A stretch of 64,000 nt of DNA from an uncultured Eggerthella sp. (GCA_900542065.1 UQLU01000001.1:1-64000); one strand, 5' to 3'; positions 36,955 through 46,515 are shown, numbered from the stretch's first letter. Notes: generated by a model from the letters alone, not told the origin. A program made the numbers and translations.

Positions 36955-37527
36955 GTGGATTCCGGTCAGCATGCTACTAGGCACCAACCGGGCATAATTA
37001 GAAGGTTTCTTAGCTTTGTAATTTGCATTGCTGTTGTTTTGGTAGCAGCATGGGGAATCAGAACGTATGTCGTTGAACCTTTTGAAGTTCCTTCCGCTTC
37101 AATGGAAACTACCATCATGACAGGTGATCGTCTTTTTGCTGAAAAGGTAAGTTATCACTTTAGTGATCCCCAACCAGGGGATATTGTTGTTTTTTCTGAT
37201 CCGCAGGTACCTTCCCGCGTATTGGTGAAGCGCGTAATTGCCACCGAAGGACAAACGGTTTCAATGTCTGGCGGTGTTCTCTATATAGACGGAGTAGCAC
37301 AAAGCGAACCTTACACTGAAGGAGAAACCTATCCACTGTCTCAAACGGCAGGTAATGTTTCACTTAGTTATCCCTATGTTGTTCCAGAAGGTGAAGTTTG
37401 GGTAATGGGCGATAATCGTGAAAATTCTTCCGATTCGCGTTATTTTGGATCAATTGATGTTGATACGGTATTTGGAAAGGCAATAGTTACTTACTGGCCA
37501 CTCGATCGTATTGGCTTTTTGAATTAG
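36955..37527 (+). CDS. lepB: signal peptidase I
   Basis: Removes signal peptides of exported proteins at the outer face of the membrane. The 190-residue protein has one N-terminal membrane helix (about 17-40), catalytic Ser in [14 protein letters not shown], catalytic Lys in [14 protein letters not shown], and the C-terminal [15 protein letters not shown] box. The GTG start follows AAAGGGATGAGG. It shares the ribosome-biogenesis run with ffh and ftsY. Confidence 0.96.
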   Translation: MDSGQHATRHQPGIIRRFLSFVICIAVVLVAAWGIRTYVVEPFEVPSASMETTIMTGDRLFAEKVSYHFSDPQPGDIVVFSDPQVPSRVLVKRVIATEGQTVSMSGGVLYIDGVAQSEPYTEGETYPLSQTAGNVSLSYPYVVPEGEVWVMGDNRENSSDSRYFGSIDVDTVFGKAIVTYWPLDRIGFLN

Positions 37528-37561
37528 TTTCATCGTATATGTATTCGATAAAGGAGCTTTG

Positions 37562-38500
37562 ATGACCAGTCTTTCATCAGATGCACAAACCGCAGGTTCA
37601 GCTGAGGTACTTACGTTTCAGGATATGATCCTAAGCCTTCAGCGTTATTGGGCTAATTTGGGTTGTGTCATTATGCAGCCCTATGATAACGAAGTAGGTG
37701 CTGGTACTTTCCATACGGCAACTACCTTGCGTAGTTTAGGACCAGACACCTGGAAAACGGCTTATGTACAGCCTTGCCGTCGTCCTGCTGACGGGCGTTA
37801 TGGTGAAAATCCTAATCGTATGCAGCATTACTATCAGTTCCAGGTTCTGATGAAGCCTTCTCCTGATAATGTTCAAGATTTGTATTTGAATTCGTTGCGC
37901 ACCATTGGTATTGAGCCTGAAAAACACGACATTCGTTTTGTTGAGGACGACTGGGAAAGCCCAACGCTTGGTGCATGGGGTCTTGGTTGGGAAGTATGGC
38001 TCAATGGTATGGAGGTAACTCAGTTCACCTATTTCCAGCAAGTAGGTGGTTTTGAATGCAGGCCAGTTCCTTCAGAAATTACTTATGGCTTGGAACGTTT
38101 GGCTATGTATATCCAGGGAGTAGATTCGGTATACGATCTGGTATGGGCTCGCAGTGCTGATGGTACAGAATTTACTTATGGCGATGTGTTCTTGGAAAAT
38201 GAACGTGAATTTTCTGCCTATAACTTTGAAGTAGCCGATACCGATTTGCTCTTTGGTGAATTTGATCGCTATGAAGCTGAGTGTAAGCGCGTTCTTGATG
38301 CGGGTCTGCCTCTTCCAGCGTATGACTATGTTCTTAAATGTTCCCATGCATTTAACTTACTTGATGCTCGTGGTGTAATTAGTGCCACTGAGCGTATGGC
38401 GTATATTTTGCGTGTTCGAACGATTGCAAAAGCGTGCTGTGCATCGTATTTGGAGCATGTAGTTGGTATTAAGCCTGCAGCAGATGAAAAAGGAGAATAG
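37562..38500 (+). CDS. glyQ: glycyl-tRNA synthetase alpha subunit
   Basis: The catalytic subunit of the heterotetrameric bacterial glycyl-tRNA synthetase. The 312-residue protein has [53 protein letters not shown] and the motif around [18 protein letters not shown] 37562 after AAGGAG is used rather than TTG 37559. glyS follows two bases after the stop. Confidence 0.97.
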   Translation: MTSLSSDAQTAGSAEVLTFQDMILSLQRYWANLGCVIMQPYDNEVGAGTFHTATTLRSLGPDTWKTAYVQPCRRPADGRYGENPNRMQHYYQFQVLMKPSPDNVQDLYLNSLRTIGIEPEKHDIRFVEDDWESPTLGAWGLGWEVWLNGMEVTQFTYFQQVGGFECRPVPSEITYGLERLAMYIQGVDSVYDLVWARSADGTEFTYGDVFLENEREFSAYNFEVADTDLLFGEFDRYEAECKRVLDAGLPLPAYDYVLKCSHAFNLLDARGVISATERMAYILRVRTIAKACCASYLEHVVGIKPAADEKGE

Positions 38501-38502
38501 GA

Positions 38503-40575
38503 ATGGCACAGCAAAGTCTTGCATTTGAAATTGGTACCGAAGAAATTCCTGCCTTTGATTTATCTAACGCGGTTAAACAACTCAAAACTCTTGCTCCGAA
38601 GCTTTTAGATGATGCTGCAATTCCTCACGGTGAGACGCAAATTTATTCGTCTCCTCGTCGTTTGATTGTGGTAGTAGAAGATATTCCTGAGGCTACTGAA
38701 GAAAAAAATGAAGTATTCAAGGGTCCTTCGGCAAAGATTGCGTTTGACGATGAAGGAAACCCTACAAAAGCGGCTCAGGGTTTTGCGCGTGGTAAAGGTG
38801 TAGATCCAAGCGAATTGGTTGTCGAAGATGGCTATGTGTACGCTCGTACGCATACTCCTTCAGTAAAGGTTGCAACGCTGCTTTCTTCGGTACTTGATGG
38901 TATTGTTCGCGGTATTTCGTGGCCTAAGTCTCAGCGTTGGGGTGCTGAATCTGAATATTTTTCTCGTCCTATTCGCTGGTTTGTTGCGCTGTTTGGCAGC
39001 GAGGTAATCCCTTTTACCTTTGCAGGACTCACCGCCGATCGCTTTACGCGCGGCCATCGCTTCTTGGCTCCTGGCCCTTTCTCTGTTGATAATGCAGATG
39101 AATTGGTAGAGGTAGTACGTAATGCGTATGTAGTTCCTTCTGAAGCAGAGCGTGAAGAAGTTATTCGCGCTGGCGTTGCTGAAGTGGAGGCACAAACAGG
39201 CTTCAAAGCAGAATTACCTGCTAAAACCTTGGTTGAGGTAGTTAATTTGGCTGAGTATCCTACTGTTTTGGTAGGTACGTTTGACAAGGAATTCTTGCAG
39301 GTACCAGAAGAAATTATTGTTGATGCCATGCTGATGCATCAGCGTTATTTTCCCTTGTATGATGAAGCTGGCAAGCTGACGAATCGTTTTATCGTGGTTG
39401 GCAATGGCGATCCTGCTTGTTCAGATACCATCATTGATGGTAATGAACGCGTGGTTCGTGCCCGTTTATATGACGCCAAATTCTTCTATGATGAAGACTT
39501 GAAGCGTCCTCTTGAGTCGTATGTAGATCAGTTGGCAGAGGTGGTTTTCCAGGAAAAACTGGGCACCATGCTTGATAAAACTAATCGTATTAAAGGCTTA
39601 GCTCAGCATTTGGTTGAAGATGCAGGTTTGTCACAAACCGATTCACAGGATGCACTTCGTGCAGCTCAGCTTTGCAAAGCAGACTTAGTAACGAGTGCTG
39701 TTATTGAATTTACGTCGGTTCAAGGTGTTATGGGTTCGTATTACGCTTCTGCTTGCGGTGAAACCGATCAGGTGGCACAAGCTATCGAGCAACATTACCG
39801 TCCTCGTTTTGCAGGTGATGAAGTTCCCGAAACAGCGGTTGGTAAAGTTGTGGCGTTGGCAGACAAGCTTGATACGATTTGCGGTTTGTTCTCGGTAGGA
39901 CAAGGCCCAAGCGGATCTTCCGACCCGTTTGCATTGCGTCGAAGCGCTATTGGTATTGTTGCTATGCTGACTTGTGAAAATCCGCTTACCATCAGTCTTG
40001 TTTCTGCAATTGATGCATCTCTCGCTCTGTATGCTCAAGCGGGCATTGAATTTGATCACGATGCGGTTCGCAAAGAGGTTATTGAGTTCTTCATTACCCG
40101 TACCCGTGTTATGTTGCGTGATGCGGGCAAGGGCATTGATGCAATCGACGCTGTTTTGGCAGTCGATGTTCAAGAACCTGTTGAGCTTATTAATCGCGTT
40201 GAAGCTCTTGAAGCAGCGCGCAAGCACGAACCAGAAACCTTCGAGAATTTGGCAACCGCCTATGCTCGCGCTAATAACTTACGCGATCCAGAACTGGGTA
40301 GCGATGTTGATGAAAACCTACTCAGCGAAGTTGAACATGCACTTTCTTGCGCAGTTGTTCAGGCTGAAAATAGGGTAGCGCTCGCACTGGATGCGGATAA
40401 TTACGCAGAGGCTCTTCAAGAGCTAGCTGCCTTGCGTGGCCCAATAGATCTTTTCTTTGAGCGCGTTATGATTATGGACGAGGATCAGGCTCTTCGAGAT
40501 AATCGTCTTAAGTTACTCAATCGCTTTGTCGGCGTTTTCGTACACGTAGCCGATTTTTCATTACTTTCAAAATAG
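38503..40575 (+). CDS. glyS: glycyl-tRNA synthetase beta subunit
   Basis: The 690-residue tRNA-binding subunit (FEIGTEEIPA at the N-terminus, RRLIVVVEDIPE, GVMGSYYASACGETDQVAQAI, GPSGSSDPFALRRSAIGI and a C-terminal DALR-like anticodon-binding region). The ATG follows AGGAGAATAGG and overlaps nothing. A terminator ends the glyQS operon. Confidence 0.97.
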   Translation: MAQQSLAFEIGTEEIPAFDLSNAVKQLKTLAPKLLDDAAIPHGETQIYSSPRRLIVVVEDIPEATEEKNEVFKGPSAKIAFDDEGNPTKAAQGFARGKGVDPSELVVEDGYVYARTHTPSVKVATLLSSVLDGIVRGISWPKSQRWGAESEYFSRPIRWFVALFGSEVIPFTFAGLTADRFTRGHRFLAPGPFSVDNADELVEVVRNAYVVPSEAEREEVIRAGVAEVEAQTGFKAELPAKTLVEVVNLAEYPTVLVGTFDKEFLQVPEEIIVDAMLMHQRYFPLYDEAGKLTNRFIVVGNGDPACSDTIIDGNERVVRARLYDAKFFYDEDLKRPLESYVDQLAEVVFQEKLGTMLDKTNRIKGLAQHLVEDAGLSQTDSQDALRAAQLCKADLVTSAVIEFTSVQGVMGSYYASACGETDQVAQAIEQHYRPRFAGDEVPETAVGKVVALADKLDTICGLFSVGQGPSGSSDPFALRRSAIGIVAMLTCENPLTISLVSAIDASLALYAQAGIEFDHDAVRKEVIEFFITRTRVMLRDAGKGIDAIDAVLAVDVQEPVELINRVEALEAARKHEPETFENLATAYARANNLRDPELGSDVDENLLSEVEHALSCAVVQAENRVALALDADNYAEALQELAALRGPIDLFFERVMIMDEDQALRDNRLKLLNRFVGVFVHVADFSLLSK

Positions 40576-40584
40576 TGTTTAACC

Positions 40585-40615
40585 AAGCGGCCCTTGCAAA
40601 AAGGGCCGCTTTTTG
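40585..40615 (+). terminator. terminator of glyQS
   Basis: AAGCGGCCCTT (40585-40595) pairs with AAGGGCCGCTT (40601-40611), followed by TTTTG. Confidence 0.85.
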
Positions 40616-40648
40616 TTTCAGTTGGTTTTTGTAATAGAAAGGAGAATC

Positions 40649-41527
40649 ATGCAAAAGTGGATTTTGCAGGGTAAAAGTTCAAAAACTCTTCCAACGATCC
40701 ATATCGTTTCTGATTCGGTAGGTACCACCGCTCAGGCTGTTGCTCGTGCAGCAGCTGCTTGCTTTGAAGTTTTTGATCCCGCGATGGAAATTCTTCCCCA
40801 TGTTAATTCTCCTAAAGAATTAATTTCTGAAATTGATAGCCATGTTTCTCTTCATCGTCGTTTAGGAGAAACACCCTTTGTTTTGTTCTACACGCTGGTT
40901 GCTCCTGATACGCGAGAAGCGTTGATGGACTACGTCGAAAAAAATGATGATGTAGTTATAGCGGTAGACGCAATGAGTAATGCATTAGGCGCTTTAAGTA
41001 GCGCCTCTGGTGTGGAGCCCATTACTAAACCTGGGCGTATACATTCGGTTAATGAGTATTATTTCCGTCGTATTGATGCAATGGAATTCACCATTTCTCA
41101 TGACGACGGTCGCAATCCTCAAGATTTAACTGAAGCAGACATTGTGCTTATCGGTGTGTCGCGTTCTTCCAAAACACCACTGTCTATTTATCTTTCTCAG
41201 ATGGGCTATCGCGTTGCCAATGTGCCGCTCGACCCTCAATCTGATCCGCCTAAAGAGATCTTTGATGTTGATCCTACTCGTTTATTTGGACTCATAATTT
41301 CTGCGGAAATTTTGGCTGATATTCGCAAGAAACGCCTAGGTAAAGCCACTAATGTGGCTGCTTCTTACGCTGATTTGGAGTGCGTATACCAAGACTTGGA
41401 AAGCGCTCGAGCGTTAATGCGTAAGCTTGGTTGCATTGTGATTCGTACCGACAACAGGGCAATCGAGGAAACAGCGCAAGAGATTTTGCGGTATTATGAG
41501 AATGCTCACCCACAAATTGATGATTAG
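40649..41527 (+). CDS. ppsR: PPDK regulatory protein (bifunctional kinase/pyrophosphorylase)
   Basis: A DUF299-family enzyme that inactivates pyruvate phosphate dikinase by ADP-dependent Thr phosphorylation and reactivates it by phosphorolysis. The 292-residue protein starts at ATG 40649 after AAAGGAG; an ORF extension to 40613 covers the terminator and is ignored. The N-terminus has IHIVSDSVGTTAQAVARAA, and the P-loop-like GVSRSSKTPLSIYLSQMGYRVAN is in the middle. ppdK lies 34 bases downstream, so target and regulator are in one operon. Confidence 0.96.
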   Translation: MQKWILQGKSSKTLPTIHIVSDSVGTTAQAVARAAAACFEVFDPAMEILPHVNSPKELISEIDSHVSLHRRLGETPFVLFYTLVAPDTREALMDYVEKNDDVVIAVDAMSNALGALSSASGVEPITKPGRIHSVNEYYFRRIDAMEFTISHDDGRNPQDLTEADIVLIGVSRSSKTPLSIYLSQMGYRVANVPLDPQSDPPKEIFDVDPTRLFGLIISAEILADIRKKRLGKATNVAASYADLECVYQDLESARALMRKLGCIVIRTDNRAIEETAQEILRYYENAHPQIDD

Positions 41528-41561
41528 TGTGTGAGGAAGAAAAGTTTAATCTAAGGAGAAC

Positions 41562-44282
41562 ATGGTGACTGACCAAGTAAAGCGCGTCTATGCTTTCGGT
41601 AAGGACGCAAATGGTAAGAACGTTACTGAAGGCAACACCAACATGAAGGCCATTCTTGGTGGTAAGGGCGCAAACCTTGCTGAGATGGCAAACATCGGCC
41701 TTCCTGTCCCTCCCGGATTCACTATTTCTTGCCAGACCTGTATGGAATATGCAAATTCCGATAACACCTGGCCTGAGGGAGTTTTGGACACTATTGAAGA
41801 ATATCGTGAAGATCTTGAAGCCCGTATTGGCAAGAAGATCGGCGATCCTGAAGATCCACTGTTGGTATCTGTTCGTTCTGGCGCACCAATGTCTATGCCA
41901 GGCATGATGGATACGGTTTTGAACTTGGGTCTTAACGACAAATCTATTCATGGTTTGATCAAGCAAACCGAAAATCCTCGTTTTGCTTGGGACTCTTATC
42001 GTCGTTTCATTCAGATGTTCTCCAACGTTGTAATGGGTCTTGATGGCGATTTGTTCGAAAATGCTATCAATATCATGAAGCGTGAGCGCGGCGTAGAATC
42101 CGACACCGATTTGACCGCTGAAGATCTTGAGCAGCTCGTTGAAGTATTTAAGGGTATCTTTACCGACAATGTAGATGCTGAAGAATATCCTTCTTTGGTA
42201 GTAGACGGCAAGGTTCAGTTCCCACAGAATCCTGATGTTCAGCTCCGTCTGGCTATTGAGGCAGTATTTGGTTCTTGGAACAATCCTCGTGCAATTCTTT
42301 ATCGTAAGCAGAACAAGATTTCTGACGATCTTGGTACCGCTGTTAATGTTCAGTCGATGATCTTTGGTAACAAGGGTAATACCTCTGCTACCGGCGTTGC
42401 CTTTACTCGTAACCCTGCAACGGGTGAAAAAGAATTCTATGGCGACTACTTGGTAAACGCTCAGGGCGAAGACGTAGTTGCTGGTATTCGTAACACCAGC
42501 CCAATTTCTGATCTTAAGCACGTTGAAGGTCTTGAAGAAGCTGGCCGTGAACTTGAAGAGGTATTCACCATTCTTGAAAACCACTTCCGTGATATGTGCG
42601 ACATCGAGTTCACCATTGAACAGGGCAAGCTTTGGATGCTTCAGACTCGTGTTGGTAAGCGTACTGCACAGGCTGCGCTTCATATCGCTATCGAAATGGA
42701 GAAGGAAGGCCTCATCACTAAGGAAGAGGCTGTACAGCGAGTTGATCCTGAACAGCTCGACCAGCTGCTCCATCCTCAGTTCGACACCAAGGCTGACTAC
42801 GACGTAGTAGCTAAGGGTTTGAATGCTTCTCCTGGTGCTGCAGTAGGCGAGGCTGTATTCTCTTCCGAGGCTGCTGTTGAAGCTGCTAAGGAAGGCCGCA
42901 AGACTGTTTTGGTGCGTTGGGAAACCACTCCAGACGACCTGGCAGGCATGATTGCCGCTGAAGGTATTTTGACTTCTCACGGTGGCAAGACTTCACATGC
43001 TGCCGTTATTGCTCGTGGCATGGGTGCTCCTTGCGTATGCGGTGTTGATACCTTAAAGATCGATGCTGAAGCTAAGCAGGCAGCAATTTCTGGTACCGAT
43101 ATTGTTATCAAGGAAGGCGACATGATTTCCTTGGACGGTACCACGGGTATTGTTGTTCTTGGTGCAGTAGAGCTTGTTGAGCCTGAAATGGCTGGCGATC
43201 TTGACACCATCCTTGAATGGGCTGACGAATTCCGCACTATGGGTGTTCGCGCAAATGCAGACAACCCAGAAGATGCCGCAACTGCTCGTAAGTTCGGCGC
43301 TCAGGGTATTGGTCTTTGCCGTACCGAGCATATGTTCTTGGGCGATCGTAAGCAGATCATTCAAACCTTCATTCTTAATGAAGATGAAGCAGTTCGCGAA
43401 AAGGCTGTTGATGATTTGTTCAAGGCTCAGACGGGTGACTTCCTGGGTATGTTCAAGGCAATGGACGGCTATCCTGTTATCGTTCGTTTGCTTGACCCAC
43501 CACTGCACGAGTTCTTGGAAAGCGCTCGTACTCTTGATGTCGAAATCGCTCGTATGGAAGCATCTGGCGGCGATCCTGATGTTATCGAAAAGAAACGTCA
43601 GCTTATGGAACAGATCGACGGCTTCTCTGAGGCTAACCCAATGCTCGGTCTTCGTGGCTGCCGTTTGGCTATCAAGTTCCCAATCCTTCCTGAAATGCAG
43701 GTTCGCGCAATCGCAACTGCAGCAGCTCAGTTGAAGAAGGAAGGTCTTGATCCTAAGCCTGAGATTATGATTCCTTTGGTTTCTGTTGTTCCAGAGCTTG
43801 CTAAGCTTCGTGAACTTGCAGAAAAGATTATTGCTGAGGTAGCAGAAGAGCAGGGTGTTGAACTCGAGATTCCAGTAGGAACCATGATCGAGCTTCCTCG
43901 TGCTGCGGTAACTGCTGATGAAATTGCAACTCAGGCAGACTTCTTCAGCTTCGGTACTAACGACCTTACCCAGACAACGTTTGGCTTCTCTCGTGACGAC
44001 GTTGAGGCTGAGTTCATTCCTCAGTACTTGGCAGAGCGTATCTTGCCTTACAACCCCTTCGCAACCGTTGATCCTGGTGTTGCTAAGTTGGTTAAGATGG
44101 GCGTTGAGCTTGGTCACCAGGGTAACCCAGACATCGTTTGCGGTGTTTGCGGCGAACATGGTGGCGATCCTGATTCCGTTAAGACTTTCTACGGCATCGG
44201 TCTGGACTATGTAAGCTGCTCTCCTTATCGTGTACCTTTGGCACGTTTGGCTGCTGCTCAGGCTGCATTGGCTGACAAGTAA
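41562..44282 (+). CDS. ppdK: pyruvate, phosphate dikinase
   Basis: Interconverts pyruvate, ATP and Pi with PEP, AMP and PPi; in fermenting bacteria it can run toward pyruvate. The 906-residue protein has the N-terminal nucleotide-binding domain (NMKAILGGKGANLAEMANIG, SVRSGAPMSMPGMMDTVLNLG), the swivelling phosphohistidine domain with the active His in GGKTSHAAVIARGMG, and the C-terminal PEP/pyruvate TIM barrel (FSFGTNDLTQTTFGFSRDD, CGVCGEHGGDP). The Thr before the catalytic His (KTSH) is the target of PpsR. ATG 41562 follows AAGGAG. Strongly biased codons make long antisense open frames. Confidence 0.98.
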   Translation: MVTDQVKRVYAFGKDANGKNVTEGNTNMKAILGGKGANLAEMANIGLPVPPGFTISCQTCMEYANSDNTWPEGVLDTIEEYREDLEARIGKKIGDPEDPLLVSVRSGAPMSMPGMMDTVLNLGLNDKSIHGLIKQTENPRFAWDSYRRFIQMFSNVVMGLDGDLFENAINIMKRERGVESDTDLTAEDLEQLVEVFKGIFTDNVDAEEYPSLVVDGKVQFPQNPDVQLRLAIEAVFGSWNNPRAILYRKQNKISDDLGTAVNVQSMIFGNKGNTSATGVAFTRNPATGEKEFYGDYLVNAQGEDVVAGIRNTSPISDLKHVEGLEEAGRELEEVFTILENHFRDMCDIEFTIEQGKLWMLQTRVGKRTAQAALHIAIEMEKEGLITKEEAVQRVDPEQLDQLLHPQFDTKADYDVVAKGLNASPGAAVGEAVFSSEAAVEAAKEGRKTVLVRWETTPDDLAGMIAAEGILTSHGGKTSHAAVIARGMGAPCVCGVDTLKIDAEAKQAAISGTDIVIKEGDMISLDGTTGIVVLGAVELVEPEMAGDLDTILEWADEFRTMGVRANADNPEDAATARKFGAQGIGLCRTEHMFLGDRKQIIQTFILNEDEAVREKAVDDLFKAQTGDFLGMFKAMDGYPVIVRLLDPPLHEFLESARTLDVEIARMEASGGDPDVIEKKRQLMEQIDGFSEANPMLGLRGCRLAIKFPILPEMQVRAIATAAAQLKKEGLDPKPEIMIPLVSVVPELAKLRELAEKIIAEVAEEQGVELEIPVGTMIELPRAAVTADEIATQADFFSFGTNDLTQTTFGFSRDDVEAEFIPQYLAERILPYNPFATVDPGVAKLVKMGVELGHQGNPDIVCGVCGEHGGDPDSVKTFYGIGLDYVSCSPYRVPLARLAAAQAALADK

Positions 44283-44297
44283 TTCTCGTCAGGTTTT

Positions 44298-44327
44298 CGT
44301 AACGTTTCGCAACGTTTCGTAACGTCT
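44298..44327. repeat. three tandem 10-base units after ppdK
   Basis: CGTAACGTTT, CGCAACGTTT and CGTAACGTCT lie head to tail, each with at most two changes. The 10-base period equals one helical turn. Confidence 0.6.
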
Positions 44328-44341
44328 GATTTGTTGAATGG

Positions 44342-44373
44342 AAGTGCTGGTCATTATTTGACCAGCACTTTTT
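44342..44373 (+). terminator. terminator of ppsR-ppdK
   Basis: AAGTGCTGGTCA (44342-44353) pairs with TGACCAGCACTT (44359-44370), followed by a T-run. Confidence 0.9.
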
Positions 44374-44396
44374 CGTTTTGTCGATTTTCAGGCCTG

Positions 44397-44563
44397 TTTT
44401 TGGATGAAAATGTACGATTGTTACTGGACAGAAATAACAAAGGTAATTAAACCGAAATTATTGGTAATAAATCAGACTTAAATCAATTAACTTCTCAAAT
44501 CTGGAAGAAATATGCTGTAATCATCTCGATATTTGGTAACAAACGCGCTATTTCATCCAAAAA
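44397..44563. repeat. 13-base inverted repeats around a 141-base AT-rich spacer
   Basis: TTTTTGGATGAAA (44397-44409) is the exact reverse complement of TTTCATCCAAAAA (44551-44563). The spacer is AT-rich and encodes nothing evident. It may be a MITE-like remnant or long-range hairpin. Confidence 0.45.
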
Positions 44564-44610
44564 CGATCGCAATAATAAACAAAATTCATTTGGCTTAATC
44601 TTGCATCAGC

Positions 44611-45357
44611 TTACGAAAGATTAATTGACTGTGCCAGGAGACTTGCTATATGAATAGGCTCAAATCTCTTGGTGTTGCTTCCACTGGCTTCATTAGAAGA
44701 AAAGAGAGCATTTACTCTTTCAATGCCTTCAATGCAACCAGTGCAGTAGCATCCTATGGTAGAAGTTGTGTATTGCTGTATATGATTGCTAAGTGATCGG
44801 ATTTGTTCTTCGGGACTATGCGGTTTGAATATTGGATCTTGAAAGAGCTTGGGTGCAAGCCACTCATAACGCGGAGAAGGCTCTTTTAGAAGGCTTAGCC
44901 CACAGTAATCAGCTTTATCGAAATTGTTATCTAATTCTCTAATGGTTGCGTTCATCTTAGATAGAGCTTTGCGAATAGCTAGTTGAAGAGCGGGGTCTTT
45001 CCTTGATCGCCAGCAGTCCTGTACCGTGATTTCCTTCTTTTGTAAATCCACCCACTGAATACAAGTTTTGTTTTGAGTGTTATATAGCTTGTCACTAGAA
45101 TAGAGTGTTTCATCGTATTCGAGAATAGCTTCATAAATACTTTTTAATGTGACACCCAAGTTGGATTCTTTCATGATTAGTGCACAAGTGGGGCAGACAT
45201 ACAATACCGTATCGCCAGGTCTAGGCGTAGTGAAATCTTTACTGCAGCATCCCAATACTTGAGCATCTAAGCAAGATTTACAAAAGTAAGCGAGTTTATC
45301 ACTTGCGGCAGGGTCGTATTTTGTGAACTTGCAACCTGGGAGATAAAAGAGAGGCAT
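44611..45357 (-). CDS. Cys-rich HdrB-like (CCG-domain) iron-sulfur protein, diverged
   Basis: A 248-residue protein with 13 cysteines. The first half reads LPGC (Cys9), GCC (37, 38), CPTC (55, 58), in the order C..CC..CxxC of the CCG domains in heterodisulfide reductase subunit B and related (Fe-S) proteins, but with shorter spacings. The second half keeps Cys115, a single Cys152 in YCG where CCG is expected, and CYCTGC (203-208). So the second motif is degenerate. CCG domains bind noncubane 4Fe-4S clusters for two-electron thiol chemistry in anaerobes. No Hdr partner, flavoprotein or ferredoxin gene is adjacent, so partner and substrate are unknown. It is divergent from a Ser-rich lipoprotein. 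The start ATG 45357 follows AGGTG. Confidence 0.6.
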   Translation of the reverse strand: MPLFYLPGCKFTKYDPAASDKLAYFCKSCLDAQVLGCCSKDFTTPRPGDTVLYVCPTCALIMKESNLGVTLKSIYEAILEYDETLYSSDKLYNTQNKTCIQWVDLQKKEITVQDCWRSRKDPALQLAIRKALSKMNATIRELDNNFDKADYCGLSLLKEPSPRYEWLAPKLFQDPIFKPHSPEEQIRSLSNHIQQYTTSTIGCYCTGCIEGIERVNALFSSNEASGSNTKRFEPIHIASLLAQSINLS

Positions 45358-45550
45358 TTTTCACCTATTCAGTTTGTTCCATGGGGGTATCAGTTTGTTC
45401 CGTTGAGGGTAGTGCATAACGGTAATTCTTAAACCAAGTATTGATCCACTTGTTGCGATAAATCATTACAAAAGAGCATGTAATTCTGTTGGTAAATACG
45501 TTAAATTCTTTTAATAAGTTTGCTAATGGTGCGAGGGGAAAGGACATTCA

Positions 45551-46357
45551 ATGATCAAAGCAAAGCTTATACAGCCACTGCTTGTTCTTTTTGTTGCATT
45601 GTTTTTAATGGTAGGCCTTACTGGCTGTACGGGAGCATTGACTTCAGGTGCTTCTTCTGGTTCAAGCAGCTCGTCTTCTAACTCTGATTCTTCTTATGTA
45701 GATAAGGAAGAAGATTATGAAGATGACCCTATCTTTGATGATGATATGTTCCGTGACGATAAAGAGGGCTCTTCTGCAAGCTCTAGCTCTACTTCTAGCT
45801 CTGACTCAAGCTCTTCATCAAGCTCCATTTCCGAATATGGAACGCTTGATCCTGATTGGCGCTCTTCCGTGGAAAACGGCTATCGCGTTTTTGATACTGC
45901 TGCAATTGGTGATTGGCAGGTGCCTACGCCTGAAATTGAGGACTTAGTTGATCGTATTGAGGCTAAGTACGGACTTGGTCTTGAGTTTATCGAAACGCAG
46001 GAAGATGAAGGTGGATGGCGTTACATTTTCCAGGATGCCGATGCACAGGATGATCGCTATGGCGGTGATTCACTGTCGATCAAAGTAATGCCTGCAACTG
46101 GCATGTATGCTGCAATGGGTTTGTATTGCGTTGATGCTGACGATGCCGTAGGTGTATCGGAAATGGTTGCAGAAGTATTTGGTTATGACACGTATCCTAT
46201 CGAAGAAGTGGAAGAAATTTTCAACGATCCCGATGTAGAAGAGGGTTCTGGCTTAACGTATGAAGGCGGTCCTGTGTATGAATGGACCTATGCGAAAGAT
46301 GCTGGTGGCAATTCACTCGAAAAGGGACTTGCTTACATTGCTTTTGCTTTTGCATAA
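45551..46357 (+). CDS. Ser/Asp-rich lipoprotein, function unknown
   Basis: A 268-residue exported protein with a signal peptide and lipobox LTGC (Cys26). Residues about 30-95 form a linker almost wholly of Ser, Asp, Glu and Gly. The C-terminal domain (about 105-268; begins LDPDWRSSVENGYRVFDT) has a compact alpha/beta appearance with no family I recognise. ATG 45551 follows GGGGAAAGGA. It has its own terminator and likely sits on the outer face of the membrane. Confidence 0.85.
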   Translation: MIKAKLIQPLLVLFVALFLMVGLTGCTGALTSGASSGSSSSSSNSDSSYVDKEEDYEDDPIFDDDMFRDDKEGSSASSSSTSSSDSSSSSSSISEYGTLDPDWRSSVENGYRVFDTAAIGDWQVPTPEIEDLVDRIEAKYGLGLEFIETQEDEGGWRYIFQDADAQDDRYGGDSLSIKVMPATGMYAAMGLYCVDADDAVGVSEMVAEVFGYDTYPIEEVEEIFNDPDVEEGSGLTYEGGPVYEWTYAKDAGGNSLEKGLAYIAFAFA

Positions 46358-46393
46358 ATCGTTTTACTATTTAGGATGGAAAAAGAGCAAGAG

Positions 46394-46422
46394 AATAGGG
46401 ACGCCATATAGGCGTCCCTATT
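46394..46422. terminator. bidirectional terminator between lipoprotein gene and ssrA
   Basis: AATAGGGACGCC (46394-46405) pairs perfectly with GGCGTCCCTATT (46411-46422), five-base loop. It serves the lipoprotein (+) and tmRNA (-) transcripts. Confidence 0.75.
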
Positions 46423-46515
46423 AGTATATACAAGCCCGAACTCATACTTGGAAAAGAATACTCATTCATGAAGAAGAGTACTTGTTTTCAAGGAAAAGTT
46501 CGATGCTTCCTACTC

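Larger units (their letters stand above)
44283..44610. other. AT-rich intergenic region after ppdK
   Basis: Holds a 10-base tandem repeat, the ppdK terminator, then about 200 AT-rich bases bounded by a 13-base inverted repeat. No gene is supported. Confidence 0.6.

Noticed and set aside
41349..42980. 543-codon open frame on the minus strand
   Set aside because: Lies wholly opposite ppsR-ppdK, shows no domain or ribosome binding site, and arises from the codon bias of the sense gene.
43053..44159. 368-codon open frame on the minus strand
   Set aside because: Antisense shadow of the ppdK C-terminal barrel, no homology signal.
45365..45547. 60-codon minus-strand open frame just upstream of the CCG-type gene
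   Set aside because: Overlaps the likely promoter region of both divergent genes and has no recognisable family; kept out though a short leader peptide cannot be ruled out.
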